Assembly: GCA_021186555.1 (NCBI GenBank)
Contig: JAJKFL010000002.1
Location: 1,992,501 to 2,056,500, forward strand
Length of the DNA: 64,000 nucleotides
Direction: 5' to 3'
Source: Reticulitermes speratus
Lineage: Eukaryota; Arthropoda; Insecta; Blattodea; Rhinotermitidae
Below are positions 54,591 through 64,000 of this stretch, in pieces. Under the pieces are notes generated by a model. It did not search any database and was not told the DNA's origin. It saw only the letters and a program-made list of their open reading frames with translations. Each line of letters begins with the position of its first letter. The first letter of the stretch is position 1. Both the position numbers and the translations under genes were made by a program.

Positions 54591-57157
54591 ACTGTGTTGC
54601 AAACATGGGCACTCACCGTCAGGCATGGTGTTTGTTTAATCTTTTTTGCCACTAATATTATTTCTATTTCCCTATCTTTAACTTTTGTTTCACGCACTTA
54701 TTTTAGCTAAATTGGTTATCGGAACAGTTTTGTGATTTTTTTTTTCTTTCTGTACTGTAAATACTCTAAAATAAAGATATTATACAGTTTCTTTATTCAA
54801 ATGTGGGATAGCAGAGAAAGGAAGGAAAGGACAAAGTCTTTTCCTTCCTTTCTCTAAAGAATTTAAAGGACAAAGTCCTTTAAATGATCACCTTACTGAG
54901 CTGAGTCTTAACAGAAGGGCTACTACTCTTTATCTCTGGACACGTAGGTCATCCAGTGACAGTAGTTCCTCGCTATCGTTTAAGCTGAGGATGCAAAGAA
55001 ATACAGTTTCTATGTCCAGAATGCTGTGTGATGCACAAAGTCCTGAAACCAGTCAATTGTGTAATACTCCACCATTATCAGAACCTGTTAGAACTGACTC
55101 CTAATTCATATATGACATATCCTAGGTTTGATTCTTGGCCCAGAAGTTGGGAAATTTTCACCGAGATTTTTCGTGGTTTTCGCAGTATATCTTGGCAGAT
55201 GCCAGTAGTACATTCATGCTACCTTCTCAGTTCATTATTCAGTTCATTCTCTCATTCAGTATAGACATAATCAGTGAATAAATTAAGCGATTTTAAGATC
55301 AAACTCTTCTGGATATAATGTTGTGACACTGGGTGAGTATTTCCCAATGTTTTGAAGGATCATAGTGCCTTCCAAATGTCAAGAAGTACTCACCCAATCA
55401 CACATTGTCACATCCCAGAAGACCTGAATATTCAGTAACACCACTGTGAGGACCTCACATCTGCACCGTATGTAAAATTAAGATCTGGTTGCAAAGAGAT
55501 TCAGAACCCTTGAACAAGTATAATTTCAAAAGCTGACCATAATTCCACTGTGACGACCTCAAAACCCTGTAATAGTTTTATTTTTTTAAGTGTTATGTCA
55601 TGTTACTAATTCTTCACACAAAAGGTGTGGGCTTTTTTTTCCCCCCGCTCCTCCTACTCCCACAAAATGGTGTGCCCTGTATTCTGAATGAAATACCTGG
55701 TTATTCTGTGACAGAATTTAGTGCATTCCACACTATGACCTCTCTCAGAAACAAGTTTAATGCAGTTGCAGGGAATGTTGAAGCATAAGTACACAGCATA
55801 CTCACACATACGGTAAATACTGATCAATATGTCACATTTAGAATCAGAAGGTCTGTGTAACTGAGGAAGGTGGTGTTTGTTGTTGTTTCTAACCATGGCA
55901 GTGCCCCAGTGGCAATTAGGAAGATTTTTCTCCAAGTACATAAGTTTTCCTCTTGCAAATATCATCCCACCATTGCTCCATATTCATTTGTGCATCATTT
56001 GGGGGTGGTACAATAAGTTTTAGCAGCTGGAGTACCAATGGTCTCGGTCTCACCCTGCCCAGAGAGTGGTAAGAGACTTGGCAGTTAATGATAGCAATAT
56101 TAAAGACATATAAGGTTTTAGATCTTCAGAGCACTGAGTATAAACAATGGTCCTCTACGGTGTAATGCTGCATTGAAGTTCAGGTTCAACCCTGGAGACA
56201 GAGGTTGTGTGTTCATCTGACATGCTGGTAATCTTACACCAGCGTACATGGCATCACATCACAGAAACATCAGCCTTAAGCTTCACACATAAGTTGTAAA
56301 AATGTTAAGGACAAAATAATATAGTGGGTGGGATTAGCATTATTTTTCTAAACTGTGATGATACACTGACAGGCCAGATCTTAATTACTCTCAGAAATGA
56401 ACAGGACAGCTATACAAAGAAGTCAGTGCCACAAGGAAGCTACTGGGACTGAGTGGTTCTTGTTGTTTGTAGATTTGTGGATATTATGCAGTCTTTTTGG
56501 AAACTTGTTGCTGTACTGTAGAAAGGATTTCAGTTGGCACATTAGTATTTGTGAATAGTGTTGCTGATGGCACACATTACAGTGCAAGTGTCAGGAGCTG
56601 ATTGGTGATGCAGGTGAACAGGTAAGTCAGGATGTGCAGCTGGACAACGTAAATTCTAGAGTTTGAGAGGATGCGAGCTGCAGGCCTTCCGTAGCAATAC
56701 TTTAGGAAGCAAACCATTTGTCCCTTCAGTTTCCAACTCCTTCAGTAACTAGTCTTTGTTACTAGCATTAGGGTAATCAAAAATGGGACCTCGTGTATAG
56801 TACAACTGCCACAAATTATATGTGAAACAAAAAATATGTACAGATATTTTTCACGTTGTGGTACACAGTTATGTAGACTGTCCCCAGTCGTGCAAACACA
56901 GAAGAAATAAAGCGAAGGGAGAGATGCTTTTAGCTTCACCACATCCTCATCTGCTTTCCCATCAAGTCACAATTTATGTTTATGGTTTTGGTTATGTAGC
57001 TATGCTCTCATTCATTAATCTCACAGCAGAAACTTGGTGTACATGTCCAACAGATGAACTGATATTGTGGGTAGGTAGGGCATCTGTGGTCTGAAAACGT
57101 ACTTCTTCGGAAAAGTTATTTGTCAGCTTCCTGACACTACTCTCTGTGGGGTATGAC
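54591..57157. other. intron of the l(3)mbt-like gene
   Basis: Contains a small palindrome of aaggaaaggacaaagtcttt at 54817-54880 and the dispersed inverted-repeat element at about 55310-55470 (see 43080). No further exon found. Confidence 0.45.
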
Positions 57158-57300
57158 GGTGCGACAGTGATGGCACAGTAACGACATACAGTTCTTGATT
57201 GATGGCACAGTAACAACATACAGTTCTTGATTGATGGCACAGTAACAACATACAGTTCTTGATTGATGGCACAGTAACAAAATACAGTTCTTGATTGGCA
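57158..57300. repeat. 32-bp tandem repeat, four copies
   Basis: Unit ttgattgatggcacagtaac + aacatacagttc. Lies 90 bp upstream of exon 2 of the l(3)mbt-like gene. Confidence 0.9.
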
Positions 57301-57386
57301 GCTTGAAGATATGTGTAAGCAGTAAAGAAATGTTAGAACTTGTGTGCTTTGCAGTCTGAAAAAACACAAATCATGATGTGTTCCAG

Positions 57387-58011
57387 GTTGTGTCCAGTGC
57401 CATTAAGCCACAATTTGTGACGACAAACACCCAGTTCATTCCAGCGTTGGCCCCAAAGCTGGCTATGGCTCCTGTTGTTGCTTCATCAACGATCTCTCCA
57501 GCATCTGTTGTTACTACGGCAGCCTCTTCTTCAAAACTCGTTCCGGCAACTCTGGATCAACAACAGACACAACAGCAACCTCCACAGCCACACTTTGTAA
57601 TTCAGACGCCACGCACACCGGCAGGCTCCACTGCCACAATTGTTCCTGTGTCTGTCAGTGGCCCTGGCATTGCTAAACATACATTTGCTTACTTGGGAAC
57701 AATTATCAAGCCAGGCGTGGGAGTCGGCAAGCCATGCGAAAGCCCTCAGCTGGTATTGCCAACAGCAGGATTGGTTCCTGCAACTAATCAGAAACTGCTG
57801 TTGGCTCCCGTGCCGGTTCTTCCTCAGTTAGCACCGAAACCACCTCCCCCTGGCAACACCACAAAGCCTCCACAATCCCAGCAACCAAAAGTCGCCAGTC
57901 TTCTTCTACCCATGTCAATCCCAGCTGCAGTTGGAGGAGGCAAGAGTGGCATGATCAACCTCAAGATCTCAAATGGTCAGATCCATACTGAAGGGAAAGG
58001 ATCTGTTACTG
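57387..58011 (+). CDS. l(3)mbt: l(3)mbt-like gene, exon 2
   Basis: Acceptor gatgtgttccag, donor gtaagt at 58012. 625 nt, phase 0 in, phase 1 out. Reads VVSSAIKPQFVTTNTQFIPA, PATLDQQQTQQQPPQPHFVI, then HTFAYLGTIIKPGVGVGKPC, and SGMINLKISNGQIHTEGKGS. Ala/Ser/Pro/Gln-rich with no known domain; likely disordered. Confidence 0.85.
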
Positions 58012-58107
58012 GTAAGTTTCGTTTTTGTACTCTAAATCACAATTTCATTAATTACAACTTTGGTTTAGAAAAAAAAAAATGAGGCCATACAAACATGTAT
58101 ATTTATA

Positions 58108-58720
58108 GCCTAACTCCATGGAGCAGAGTTCTTGAGAAGTTGAGAGCAAGGCAAGAAATTCCCCACACTTTATGGGACCCGAAAGTTCATTACTTTGTTC
58201 ACAAAAGCTTGCCACTTGTTCTACCCTCAGATGAATCCAGTCTATGCTCTCCCATCCTGTTATTTTAAGTTTCATTTTAATATTACTCTCCCACCTATTC
58301 CTATATCTTCCAAGTGGTATCTTCGTGTTTCCCCACCAAAACTCTGTATGCATTTTTCTTCTCCCTCATGCATGCCCCATGATCTGCCCATCCCATCCTC
58401 CTTGATTTGATCACTCAAATAATATCTGGTGAGCAGTGCAAATCATGAAGCTCCTCATTATGCAGTCTTCTCGATTCTCTTATTACTTCCACCCTCTTAG
58501 GTCCAAATATTTTCCTCAGCACCATATTCTCAAACACCCTCAGACTGTTTTCTTTCCTTGGTGTGAGAGATACCAACTTTCACACCCTTATATAAAACAA
58601 CAGGCAAAAGTAGAGTTGTGTATATCTTAATCTTTATGTTCTTTGATAAAAATCAGGAGACAAAAGATTCTGGACTGAAGGGTAGCAGGCATTCCCTGAA
58701 TTTAATCTGCTATTAATTTC
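58108..58720 (-). mobile_element. LINE family II, decayed copy
   Basis: Minus strand shows MHTEFWWGNTKIPLGRYRNR, WESNIKMKLKITGWESIDWI and decayed upstream sequence matching the 53402 copy. In intron 2. Confidence 0.8.
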
Positions 58721-58813
58721 TTCATGCATGCACTTTTTCTTGATTAGTGTTATCCCTCAGTACTTCAACTTACATATTTGAAACTGTATAATATAATTAC
58801 TTGTTCTTTGCAG

Positions 58814-59454
58814 TACTCCGAGAAGCAAAGCCGTTAGCAGGTACTGTCGGACAGCTACCACCCTTGCAACCTATCGCCAAATATCCAGGTGCAAAGACAA
58901 CCAGTATGAAAGCTAATGGCTTACTACTGCCAGACTGCACAACATTGACACCACTGAAAGATGCTGCATTGACGTTACCGAAGAAACCGGCCATAGATGA
59001 TGAGACCAGCACTAAGAAAAGTTCTACCACGAACAATAACAACAACAACAACGTTAACAACAACAACAACATTAACAACAACAACAACAACAACAGTACT
59101 AATAATAATTCAGATGATAAGAGGAAGCTGAATCAAGATTTGAACAGATGTCTGAAAGAAACTGTAGATGCCATTTTTTCACCAAACAGCCCAACCCTGA
59201 TAAAAGATAATGAACGAAATAAAATGAGTTCTGCTGACGACGAAGTGACACTAATTAAAGTGAATCCATTGAAGGATGAGTCTGCTATAAAAGAGGAAAC
59301 AAAAAAGGAAATTCCAGAAGATGATGTCAAGATTGAGATTGTAAAGCAGGATATAAAGACTGAACAAATTGATGCAAATGCTGAGGATTTTGATCCAATG
59401 AAAGTCCTGGAATGGAAAGATGGAATTGGAACTTTACCTGGAAGCAATCTGAAG
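58814..59454 (+). CDS. l(3)mbt: l(3)mbt-like gene, exon 3 (Asn tract and WKDG motif)
   Basis: Acceptor ttgttctttgcag, donor gtacgc at 59455. 641 nt, phase 1 in, phase 0 out. Begins (V)LREAKPLAGTVGQLPPLQ. A (aac)n stretch at 59033-59110 encodes an Asn-rich tract. Then acidic and Lys-rich sequence with IKTEQIDANAEDFDPMKVL. It ends EWKDGIGTLPGSNLK, matching the (D/E)WKDG.GTLPGS.LKF signature near the start of L3MBTL3. Confidence 0.9.
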
Positions 59455-59640
59455 GTACGCTGATGTCTGTGTTTACTGCTACTTGCATCTGCAAGGCTGG
59501 ATTTGGAACAGAAATTTTTAATTGACATTACATAAAAAAATATGGGTCTGTATGATTTATGTATCTTAATATGCAGGTATTAATGCAGCAGAAGCATGAA
59601 CTAAGTCCATAGAGCAGGGTCCCTCTTGAGAAGATCTTCT
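59455..59640. other. intron sequence
   Basis: Plain intron; catagagcagggtccctctt (59611-59630) is the start of a decayed LINE tail. Confidence 0.35.
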
Positions 59641-60215
59641 TCTTTCTTTCTTTATCATGTCCGGACCATTAAATTAAAGATTTTTTGTCCAGTATTGGGC
59701 TACGTCAAATCCTTTTTTATTTGCAAGCCATAAATCCTCAAGGGTGCATTTCTGGGGGCAGTCCCTGCATGATAGGAGATGTCCCATATCTTGTACCTCT
59801 CCACAGCCACAATACAGGTTGTCGGAGTTTGTTTTGCCCCATTTCACCATATTTGTTTTTACTGGTGCCACCCCTGTTCTAATGTGGTTAAGAGATTTCC
59901 AAGTATTGAAATCAAGGAGGTGGCCACTAGGGCAAATCTGGGTGAGGGGGAAGTCTTCAGGTGGTTCAACTTGCACTGTTCCGAGGAAGCTATTCCGCGA
60001 TTTTAATCTTCTCTGTGGTGTTCTGGCTCCGTAGAGTGCGTGTCGCTCATCGACAGTTTGCTTGATCTTCTCTATGTGTTCCGCTGCCTTCCGACGAGAT
60101 GTAGGAGCTGCGAAGCCTGCCACTCTATAGAGAAGATTGAGAAGATGACAGTTGTACAGCAAGTCTAGTTTCCCACATTTTATGGGAACCAGTTTTGTTA
60201 CTGCCCTCATAATAT
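59641..60215 (-). mobile_element. Jockey/R1-like LINE 3' end (family IV)
   Basis: Minus strand is open for 178 residues: YNCHLLNLLYRVAGFAAPTS, HLLDFNTWKSLNHIRTGVAP, MVKWGKTNSDNLYCGCGEVQ, DMGHLLSCRDCPQKCTLEDL, AQYWTKNL. The C.C......H...C spacing is the C-terminal zinc knuckle of these LINEs. Fragment only. Confidence 0.85.
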
Positions 60216-60280
60216 ACTGTCACTGGTCCATGCCCATCCTCTTTCTGTAAGAAATTTTGATATAATACGTCTAGTTACAC

Positions 60281-60454
60281 TTTCTGTCGCACTATAGCCC
60301 TGGGGTCGACTCAGCCTTTAACAGAAATGAGTACCAGGAGTATTTCCTGGGGGGTAAAGGCAGCAGGTGCTTCATGTGCTGGTTGTCTAGAAATCTGGGA
60401 GCCTCAACCTCCTGGAACCCTAAGGGCCTGTAATGGGGTTGCTTTACCTTATGT
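60281..60454 (+). mobile_element. 5'-truncated SINE B with target duplication
   Basis: Starts mid-body (tttctgtcgcactatagccc) and ends ggggttgctttacc. The duplication gtctagttacac at 60269-60280 and 60455-60466 flanks it. The tRNA-like head is absent, so the insertion was truncated like a LINE. Confidence 0.92.
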
Positions 60455-60469
60455 GTCTAGTTACACCTA

Positions 60470-61310
60470 AGTTTTCCAGGACATCTTTTTCCTTCAAGTT
60501 TTCTCGCCATAATCCTGTATGGACAACTTACCTTATCAATAATAACCTTCTTGATTTAATCATTGTAATACTTTGTAAGGACTGCAGATCATGAAGCTTC
60601 TCAATATGCAGTTTTCTCCGTACTTCTGTTACTTCCTCCCTTTTCGGTCCGCATATCTTCCTCAGCACCACATTCTTCCGTTATTGTTACAGACCAAGTT
60701 TCGCAGCCATACGTGTATGTTTTAATCTTTGCGTTCTTTAGACAGCATACAGGAAGACAAAAGATTCTGGACCAAATGGTTGCAGGCAGTCCCTTAATTT
60801 AATCTGCTTTTAATTTCTTCATTAAAGCAGTTTTTGTTTGTTAGTGTCAATCCCACATATTTAAAATCTGCCTTATTTGCGAAGGATTTATTAGCTGTGT
60901 TTGTTTTGTCTTTTAGTCCTATGTTCTGTTAATGAAATATGAACATATACCTTGCTTTGACTGCAGTTGTTTCCAGATCAACCTTACTAACAGCCAATAG
61001 AATGTCTGTGTTTTCTGTATAATATTTATCTTTTCATCCAGTTAATTAATATCATCGGTGTAGACCTGAAGCTGATATGTTCCCATTCAGTTTCAGTTTC
61101 TCCTAGTTTTCTTGGGCCTTCTTAATGGCATATTCCAATGAGAATTTGAAAAACAATGGCCAAAAAGCATGTCCTTGTTTCATACCATTCTTAACAAGAA
61201 ATGTATCAGACATTTAGCCATCCTGGCTTTACTCTACATTCCATTCAGACACATTAATTGACGAAACTAATTTCACCGTTATGTATTCCCATTTGTTTTC
61301 TTGTATCTGA
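60470..61310 (-). mobile_element. decayed LINE family II, reverse-transcriptase region
   Basis: Matches the 53402 copy at its left (ccatacgtgtatg, gacagcatacaggaagacaa, ttaatctgctttt) and continues into the catalytic region. There a minus-strand YTDDIN relic (near 61060) stands where YADDLN is expected, and nearby phrases for the palm domain are broken by indels. SINE B (60281-60454) sits at its edge. Confidence 0.7.
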
Positions 61311-61349
61311 CAATGCAGAATATTTGATCAGTATTTGATCTGTTATGTC

Positions 61350-61752
61350 GACCTCGGTGGACTAGTGGTTAGCGTGCTCGCCACTGGACCCAAGGTTCGC
61401 GGGTTCGATCCCGACCGAGGTCGATGGATTTTTAAGGATGATAAAAATCCGGAGCACCACTTCCTTCGGAGGGGAAGTAAAGCCGTTGGTCCCATGTCGT
61501 AGATTTACGGCATGTAAAAGAACCTTACGGGCATGAATAAAAATGTTGCGTAAGCCAAATTGCCTCCATTTCTCATCCAAGTCTCCTGACTGCCTGCCAG
61601 ATGGCTCTGGCGTGCACATCAGGATCGATAGAACACTAAGCGCGGCTAGCTGGCCGGTCACCAGCTGCCATGAATGCGCACGACTTAGTAACCTCGACAA
61701 GAGGAGGCCCAGGCCCATACAGGGCTGTTGAGCCAAGAATTATTATTATTAT
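61350..61752 (+). mobile_element. tRNA-derived SINE, family E, with 18-bp target duplication
   Basis: Head gacctcggtggactagtggt with A box and a perfect B box gggttcgatcccg, complete with the tRNA-like closing gaccgaggtc. The body is about 300 bp ending ggctgttgagccaag, tail (att)n. The perfect duplication tatttgatctgttatgtc at 61332-61349 and 61753-61770 brackets it. The 3' end resembles SINE A (gaggcctaggcc...ggctgtcgagcc), so the two share a tail. Confidence 0.97.
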
Positions 61753-61833
61753 TATTTGATCTGTTATGTCAAAATATACACTGATGATCCCCAGTACAAC
61801 ATTCATGGCATGTAATAAGATCCTTTATTTCAG

Positions 61834-62017
61834 TTCTGTATGAATGAATTTGGTATGATGGAAGTAGTGGATGATGAAGAATATGAGAAACTTATGTCTT
61901 CCAAAAAGAATGAGGCTATTAAAGATGAACCTACTGCACCAGTAAGCATTCCGGATGTAGAAAGCGATGCAGGTGGGAAGAAAGATGAGGACGATGAAGG
62001 AACTGATAATCGGTCAG
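61834..62017 (+). CDS. l(3)mbt: l(3)mbt-like gene, exon 4
   Basis: Acceptor cctttatttcag, donor gtgaga at 62018. 184 nt, phase 0 in, phase 1 out. Reads FCMNEFGMMEVVDDEEYEKL then acidic/Lys-rich ESDAGGKKDEDDEGTDNRS. The first residues complete the conserved LKF..NEFG..EV block begun in exon 3. Confidence 0.9.
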
Positions 62018-62304
62018 GTGAGAAACAGGCTATAATGTATTATAAAATAAAGTACAGACTCTCCCAGACTTATGTGACGGTTCCGTTCCGCATACGTCTT
62101 TGTAACGTGACCCTTACGTGTCTTGGAATTCAACCCACTACCTACCAAACATTTTTATGTACAAATATTTTTTAAACCTGTACCTGTCTACTGATTGTGA
62201 GGTACTAAGCAAAGTGCAATTATGTTAAAACCTTAAACACAACAGAGGGTACAGTAAATAAGTCACTGGGATAAGTTCTTAAAAGATGGTATCTTATTGA
62301 TTAA

Positions 62305-62500
62305 CTCACACCAACAAATGCACCAAAACAAGTTTGTCACTGATTTCTTTATTAAAAGTTTACCCCAGTACGCATTTCGGCACTTCTATATTGCCATCAT
62401 CAGGGGCATCGTTGGAGTTTGTACATAGACCGATGTTCTTTGTTACATCAGAACAGTTGCGTCAGTATTCGTTATTACCACTTTGTATAAAATTGTACAA
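62305..62500 (-). mobile_element. single hammerhead-bearing arm (E-9, related to E-6)
   Basis: accaacaaatgcacc at 62310-62324, then attaaaagttt, the motif, then cgttggagtttgtacataga...gttgcgtcagtattc, which aligns with the inner arm of E-6. No inverse partner seen. Confidence 0.6.
62362..62407 (-). ncRNA. hammerhead-ribozyme-like motif, E-9
   Basis: Minus strand: stem I CCC/GGG, core CTGATGA, extra T, stem II GGCA-atatagaag-TGCC, GAAA, then ATGCGTACT where E-6 has ATACGTATT; stem III is partly lost. Confidence 0.5.
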
Positions 62501-63320
62501 TAGTAGCGCTGTTAAATTGCTAAAATTGACAGTAAAACAGTGTGGTATATTATATTAAACTACATACTGTGATATAATTCATAAATTATTGGCAGCGTGG
62601 TCCGGTTTGCTGTTTTGTGCCGGTTATCTGTTAAAATATTACATATAATTAGGGTCATGACAACTACTGTTAATTATATTTGTGTGCGTATGCTTTCATA
62701 AGCTTTCAAGTTGAGTGTGGACATACATGGTACCTTAGTTTACATGATGCAGTCCTTCAGTTTGGACGTGTGTTAATGTTAAAAATACTCTTAATAATAA
62801 AAGTTTATGTTCAGAGTGGAATGTAATAGTTGTGGATCTGCATATTTTGCATGTGCTTTACGAAAAAGCATACGTAATTGGGAGGTCTTCAAGTAAAGCT
62901 GCATTCCTGCTTTTTTTTTTTTTTAATTTATCCAAAGGGATTGTTTTAATGACAGTTATCATTTAAACAAGTAAAAATGCTTTCTCTGAGTGGTCACAGA
63001 TAAGAGATGACGTGCACAGAAGACTAAAGAATGCCTCGAATGCAAGTATGTTGTTATGTTACTGTTTATCGATAAATTATAGCACAAAACTTAAATGTGA
63101 AATACAGTATTAAAAGTACAAGCAAGAATTATATACCAGTATGTTGCACCTGAGAATGCATATATCTTTGAAAGGTAATGTCCCTGTAATGCCATGAATG
63201 GTCAGCTTCACACCCCTACCAATTTACATGTGGGTAAAGAGTCCCCGTTACCCATCGAATAAGACGGAAAATGTGGAATGCATTTTGTGTAAACATGTAT
63301 CTGTGATGTTTTGTTGACAG
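62501..63320. other. intron of the l(3)mbt-like gene
   Basis: A/T-rich. Near 63180-63250 a short relic of SINE F (gtaatgccatgaatggtcag, gtgggtaaagagtccc) is recognisable. No exon seen. Confidence 0.4.
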
Positions 63321-63586
63321 ACAGCAAGAATGATCAGGCAACAAAGCCCAGTGGAACTTCTGATGACATTTACTGCTGTGAAGGCTGTGGGTGTTATGGC
63401 CTGGCATCAGAATTTGTGAGCTCTAGATTCTGCAGTCATACTTGTGCTTCATCATTTGCAAGTAAAAAGGCAGCCCAGACCAAGAAAGAAAGGGACCTGT
63501 TGCAACTGAGGCTGCGTCGACGCAAGAAAAGGCTCCTCCATCTCATGCAGCAGCAGTTACAGAGCCAGCAGCAACAGCCAGTGTAA
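63321..63586 (+). CDS. l(3)mbt: l(3)mbt-like gene, exon 5 (FCS zinc finger)
   Basis: Acceptor gttttgttgacag. The two bases AC complete Asp. Reads DSKNDQATKPSGTSDDIYCC, then EGCGCYGLASEFVSSRFCSH and TCASSFASKK: an FCS-type zinc finger (C-x2-C ... FC-x3-C) as found before the MBT repeats of L3MBTL proteins. A basic Arg/Lys/Leu stretch (LRLRRRKKRLLHLMQQQ) and a Gln run follow, and the frame stops TAA at 63584-63586. A weak donor (cca/gtgtaa, 63579) just before the stop could allow splicing onward; unclear which is used. Confidence 0.85.
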
Positions 63587-63856
63587 TGTCACATTTATGT
63601 TTATAGAAAATTTTTAAACACTGCATGAAGACAAGGATTCACACCGCAATAGGCAGCTGTACATGACACTGCACACACCAGGCCTAGTCTTCAATGTTTA
63701 CTGTAACATTGACCTTCAAATAGGCACATAAACATTAACGAATTAATCTCTGCTCATATAAATACATTATCGATTCAAATCTGTCAATATGAAGAAGATA
63801 AGACCGTAGTAACTATAGAAGTTTCTTGGAGTATTTTTACATAAAATTTGAAGATA
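63587..63856. other. 3' UTR or intron after the zinc-finger exon
   Basis: No AATAAA-type signal is seen in these 270 bases, which leans slightly toward the gene continuing. Nothing else is recognised. Confidence 0.35.
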
Positions 63857-64000
63857 CAGTAAAACCCTATTTAACGAATTGCTCGGGGATTAGAATATAT
63901 TTCACTAAATCGAAGGTTTTCATTAAATGGAGGTTTATTTGTTTATATGGAGCTATTGTTGGGACATGAAAAAATCATCACTAAATCCGGGATTTCACTA
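63857..64000. mobile_element. MITE with CAGTAAAACCC end, cut by window edge
   Basis: Starts cagtaaaaccctatttaacg after TA. It is the reverse-orientation relative of the MITE at 41416-42072, lacking the TTAA-flanked insertion. It supplies the empty-site sequence for that insertion. Confidence 0.88.

Larger units (their letters stand above)
53029..63586 (+). other. l(3)mbt: l(3)mbt / L3MBTL-type chromatin gene, 5' part
   Basis: Five exons join with matching phases (53029-53320, 57387-58011, 58814-59454, 61834-62017, 63321-63586; junction phases 0, 1, 0, 1). Family proteins compact chromatin through MBT repeats that bind mono/dimethyl-lysine; in flies l(3)mbt acts in LINT and dREAM-type repressor complexes (family knowledge). 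Seen here: a long Ala/Pro/Gln/Ser/Thr-rich N-terminal region, an Asn tract, FDPMKVLEWKDGIGTLPGSN + LKFCMNEFGMMEVV (the block that opens L3MBTL3) and an FCS zinc finger. MBT repeats and SAM domain are not seen. Either they follow beyond 64 kb through an unrecognised donor, or this is a short isoform ending at the TAA at 63584. Confidence 0.85.

Noticed and set aside
58797..59528. Minus-strand Leu-rich and Ser-rich frames
   Set aside because: Antisense of the l(3)mbt-like exon with its (aac)n tract.
61350..61422. A functional tRNA gene (gacctcggtggac...gaccgaggtc)
   Set aside because: The ends do pair like an acceptor stem, but the unit continues into a SINE body and is bounded by one target duplication that includes the body.

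Overview
This window is arthropod nuclear DNA, most likely from a large-genome insect. A cockroach or other blattodean fits best: the open reading frames include a 7-transmembrane insect odorant receptor, and the LINE, SINE and DUF4817 transposon families look like those I associate with cockroaches (inference; no search was run). There is no operon structure, no CRISPR array, no rRNA gene and no free-standing tRNA gene.

Three host genes can be reconstructed from exon homology, splice sites and codon phase. (1) An odorant receptor on the minus strand (30048 down to 21371, four exons seen, last exon not found). Its first intron holds an apparently intact RTE-like LINE (25120-28530) inserted into a 35-bp minisatellite. 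(2) A PCMTD-type gene on the minus strand (49389 down to 38759). Its five coding exons join in perfect phase and encode a SAM-binding isoaspartate-methyltransferase fold with a long acidic C-terminal half. (3) An l(3)mbt/L3MBTL-type gene on the plus strand (first coding exon near 53029, last exon seen 63321-63586). It carries the conserved WKDG...LPGS motif and an FCS-type zinc finger; the MBT repeats are not in the window. Genes 2 and 3 are head to head, about 3.6 kb apart between the annotated 5' ends.

Layout: 1-17 kb is gene-free and packed with SINEs, LINE ends, mariner-like remnants and palindromic elements. 17.5-22.5 kb holds four unrelated tandem arrays beside the 3' part of the receptor gene. 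21.4-30 kb is the receptor gene. 30-38.7 kb is intergenic, with arrays of 114-bp, 28-bp and about 121-bp units. 38.7-49.4 kb is the PCMTD gene, with nested MITEs and arrays in its introns. 49.4-53 kb is the shared promoter interval. 53-63.6 kb is the l(3)mbt-like gene, with LINE and SINE insertions in its introns.

The most interesting signal is a set of at least ten palindromic elements. Most carry a hammerhead-ribozyme-like motif in each inverted arm, facing outward, usually followed by a terminal hairpin. All three hammerhead stems, and the terminal hairpin, change sequence between families while keeping complementarity. Every copy has one unexpected extra nucleotide after the conserved CTGANGA box. 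They resemble the hammerhead-bearing terminal repeats of Penelope-like elements, but no reverse transcriptase or GIY-YIG frame for them is present here.
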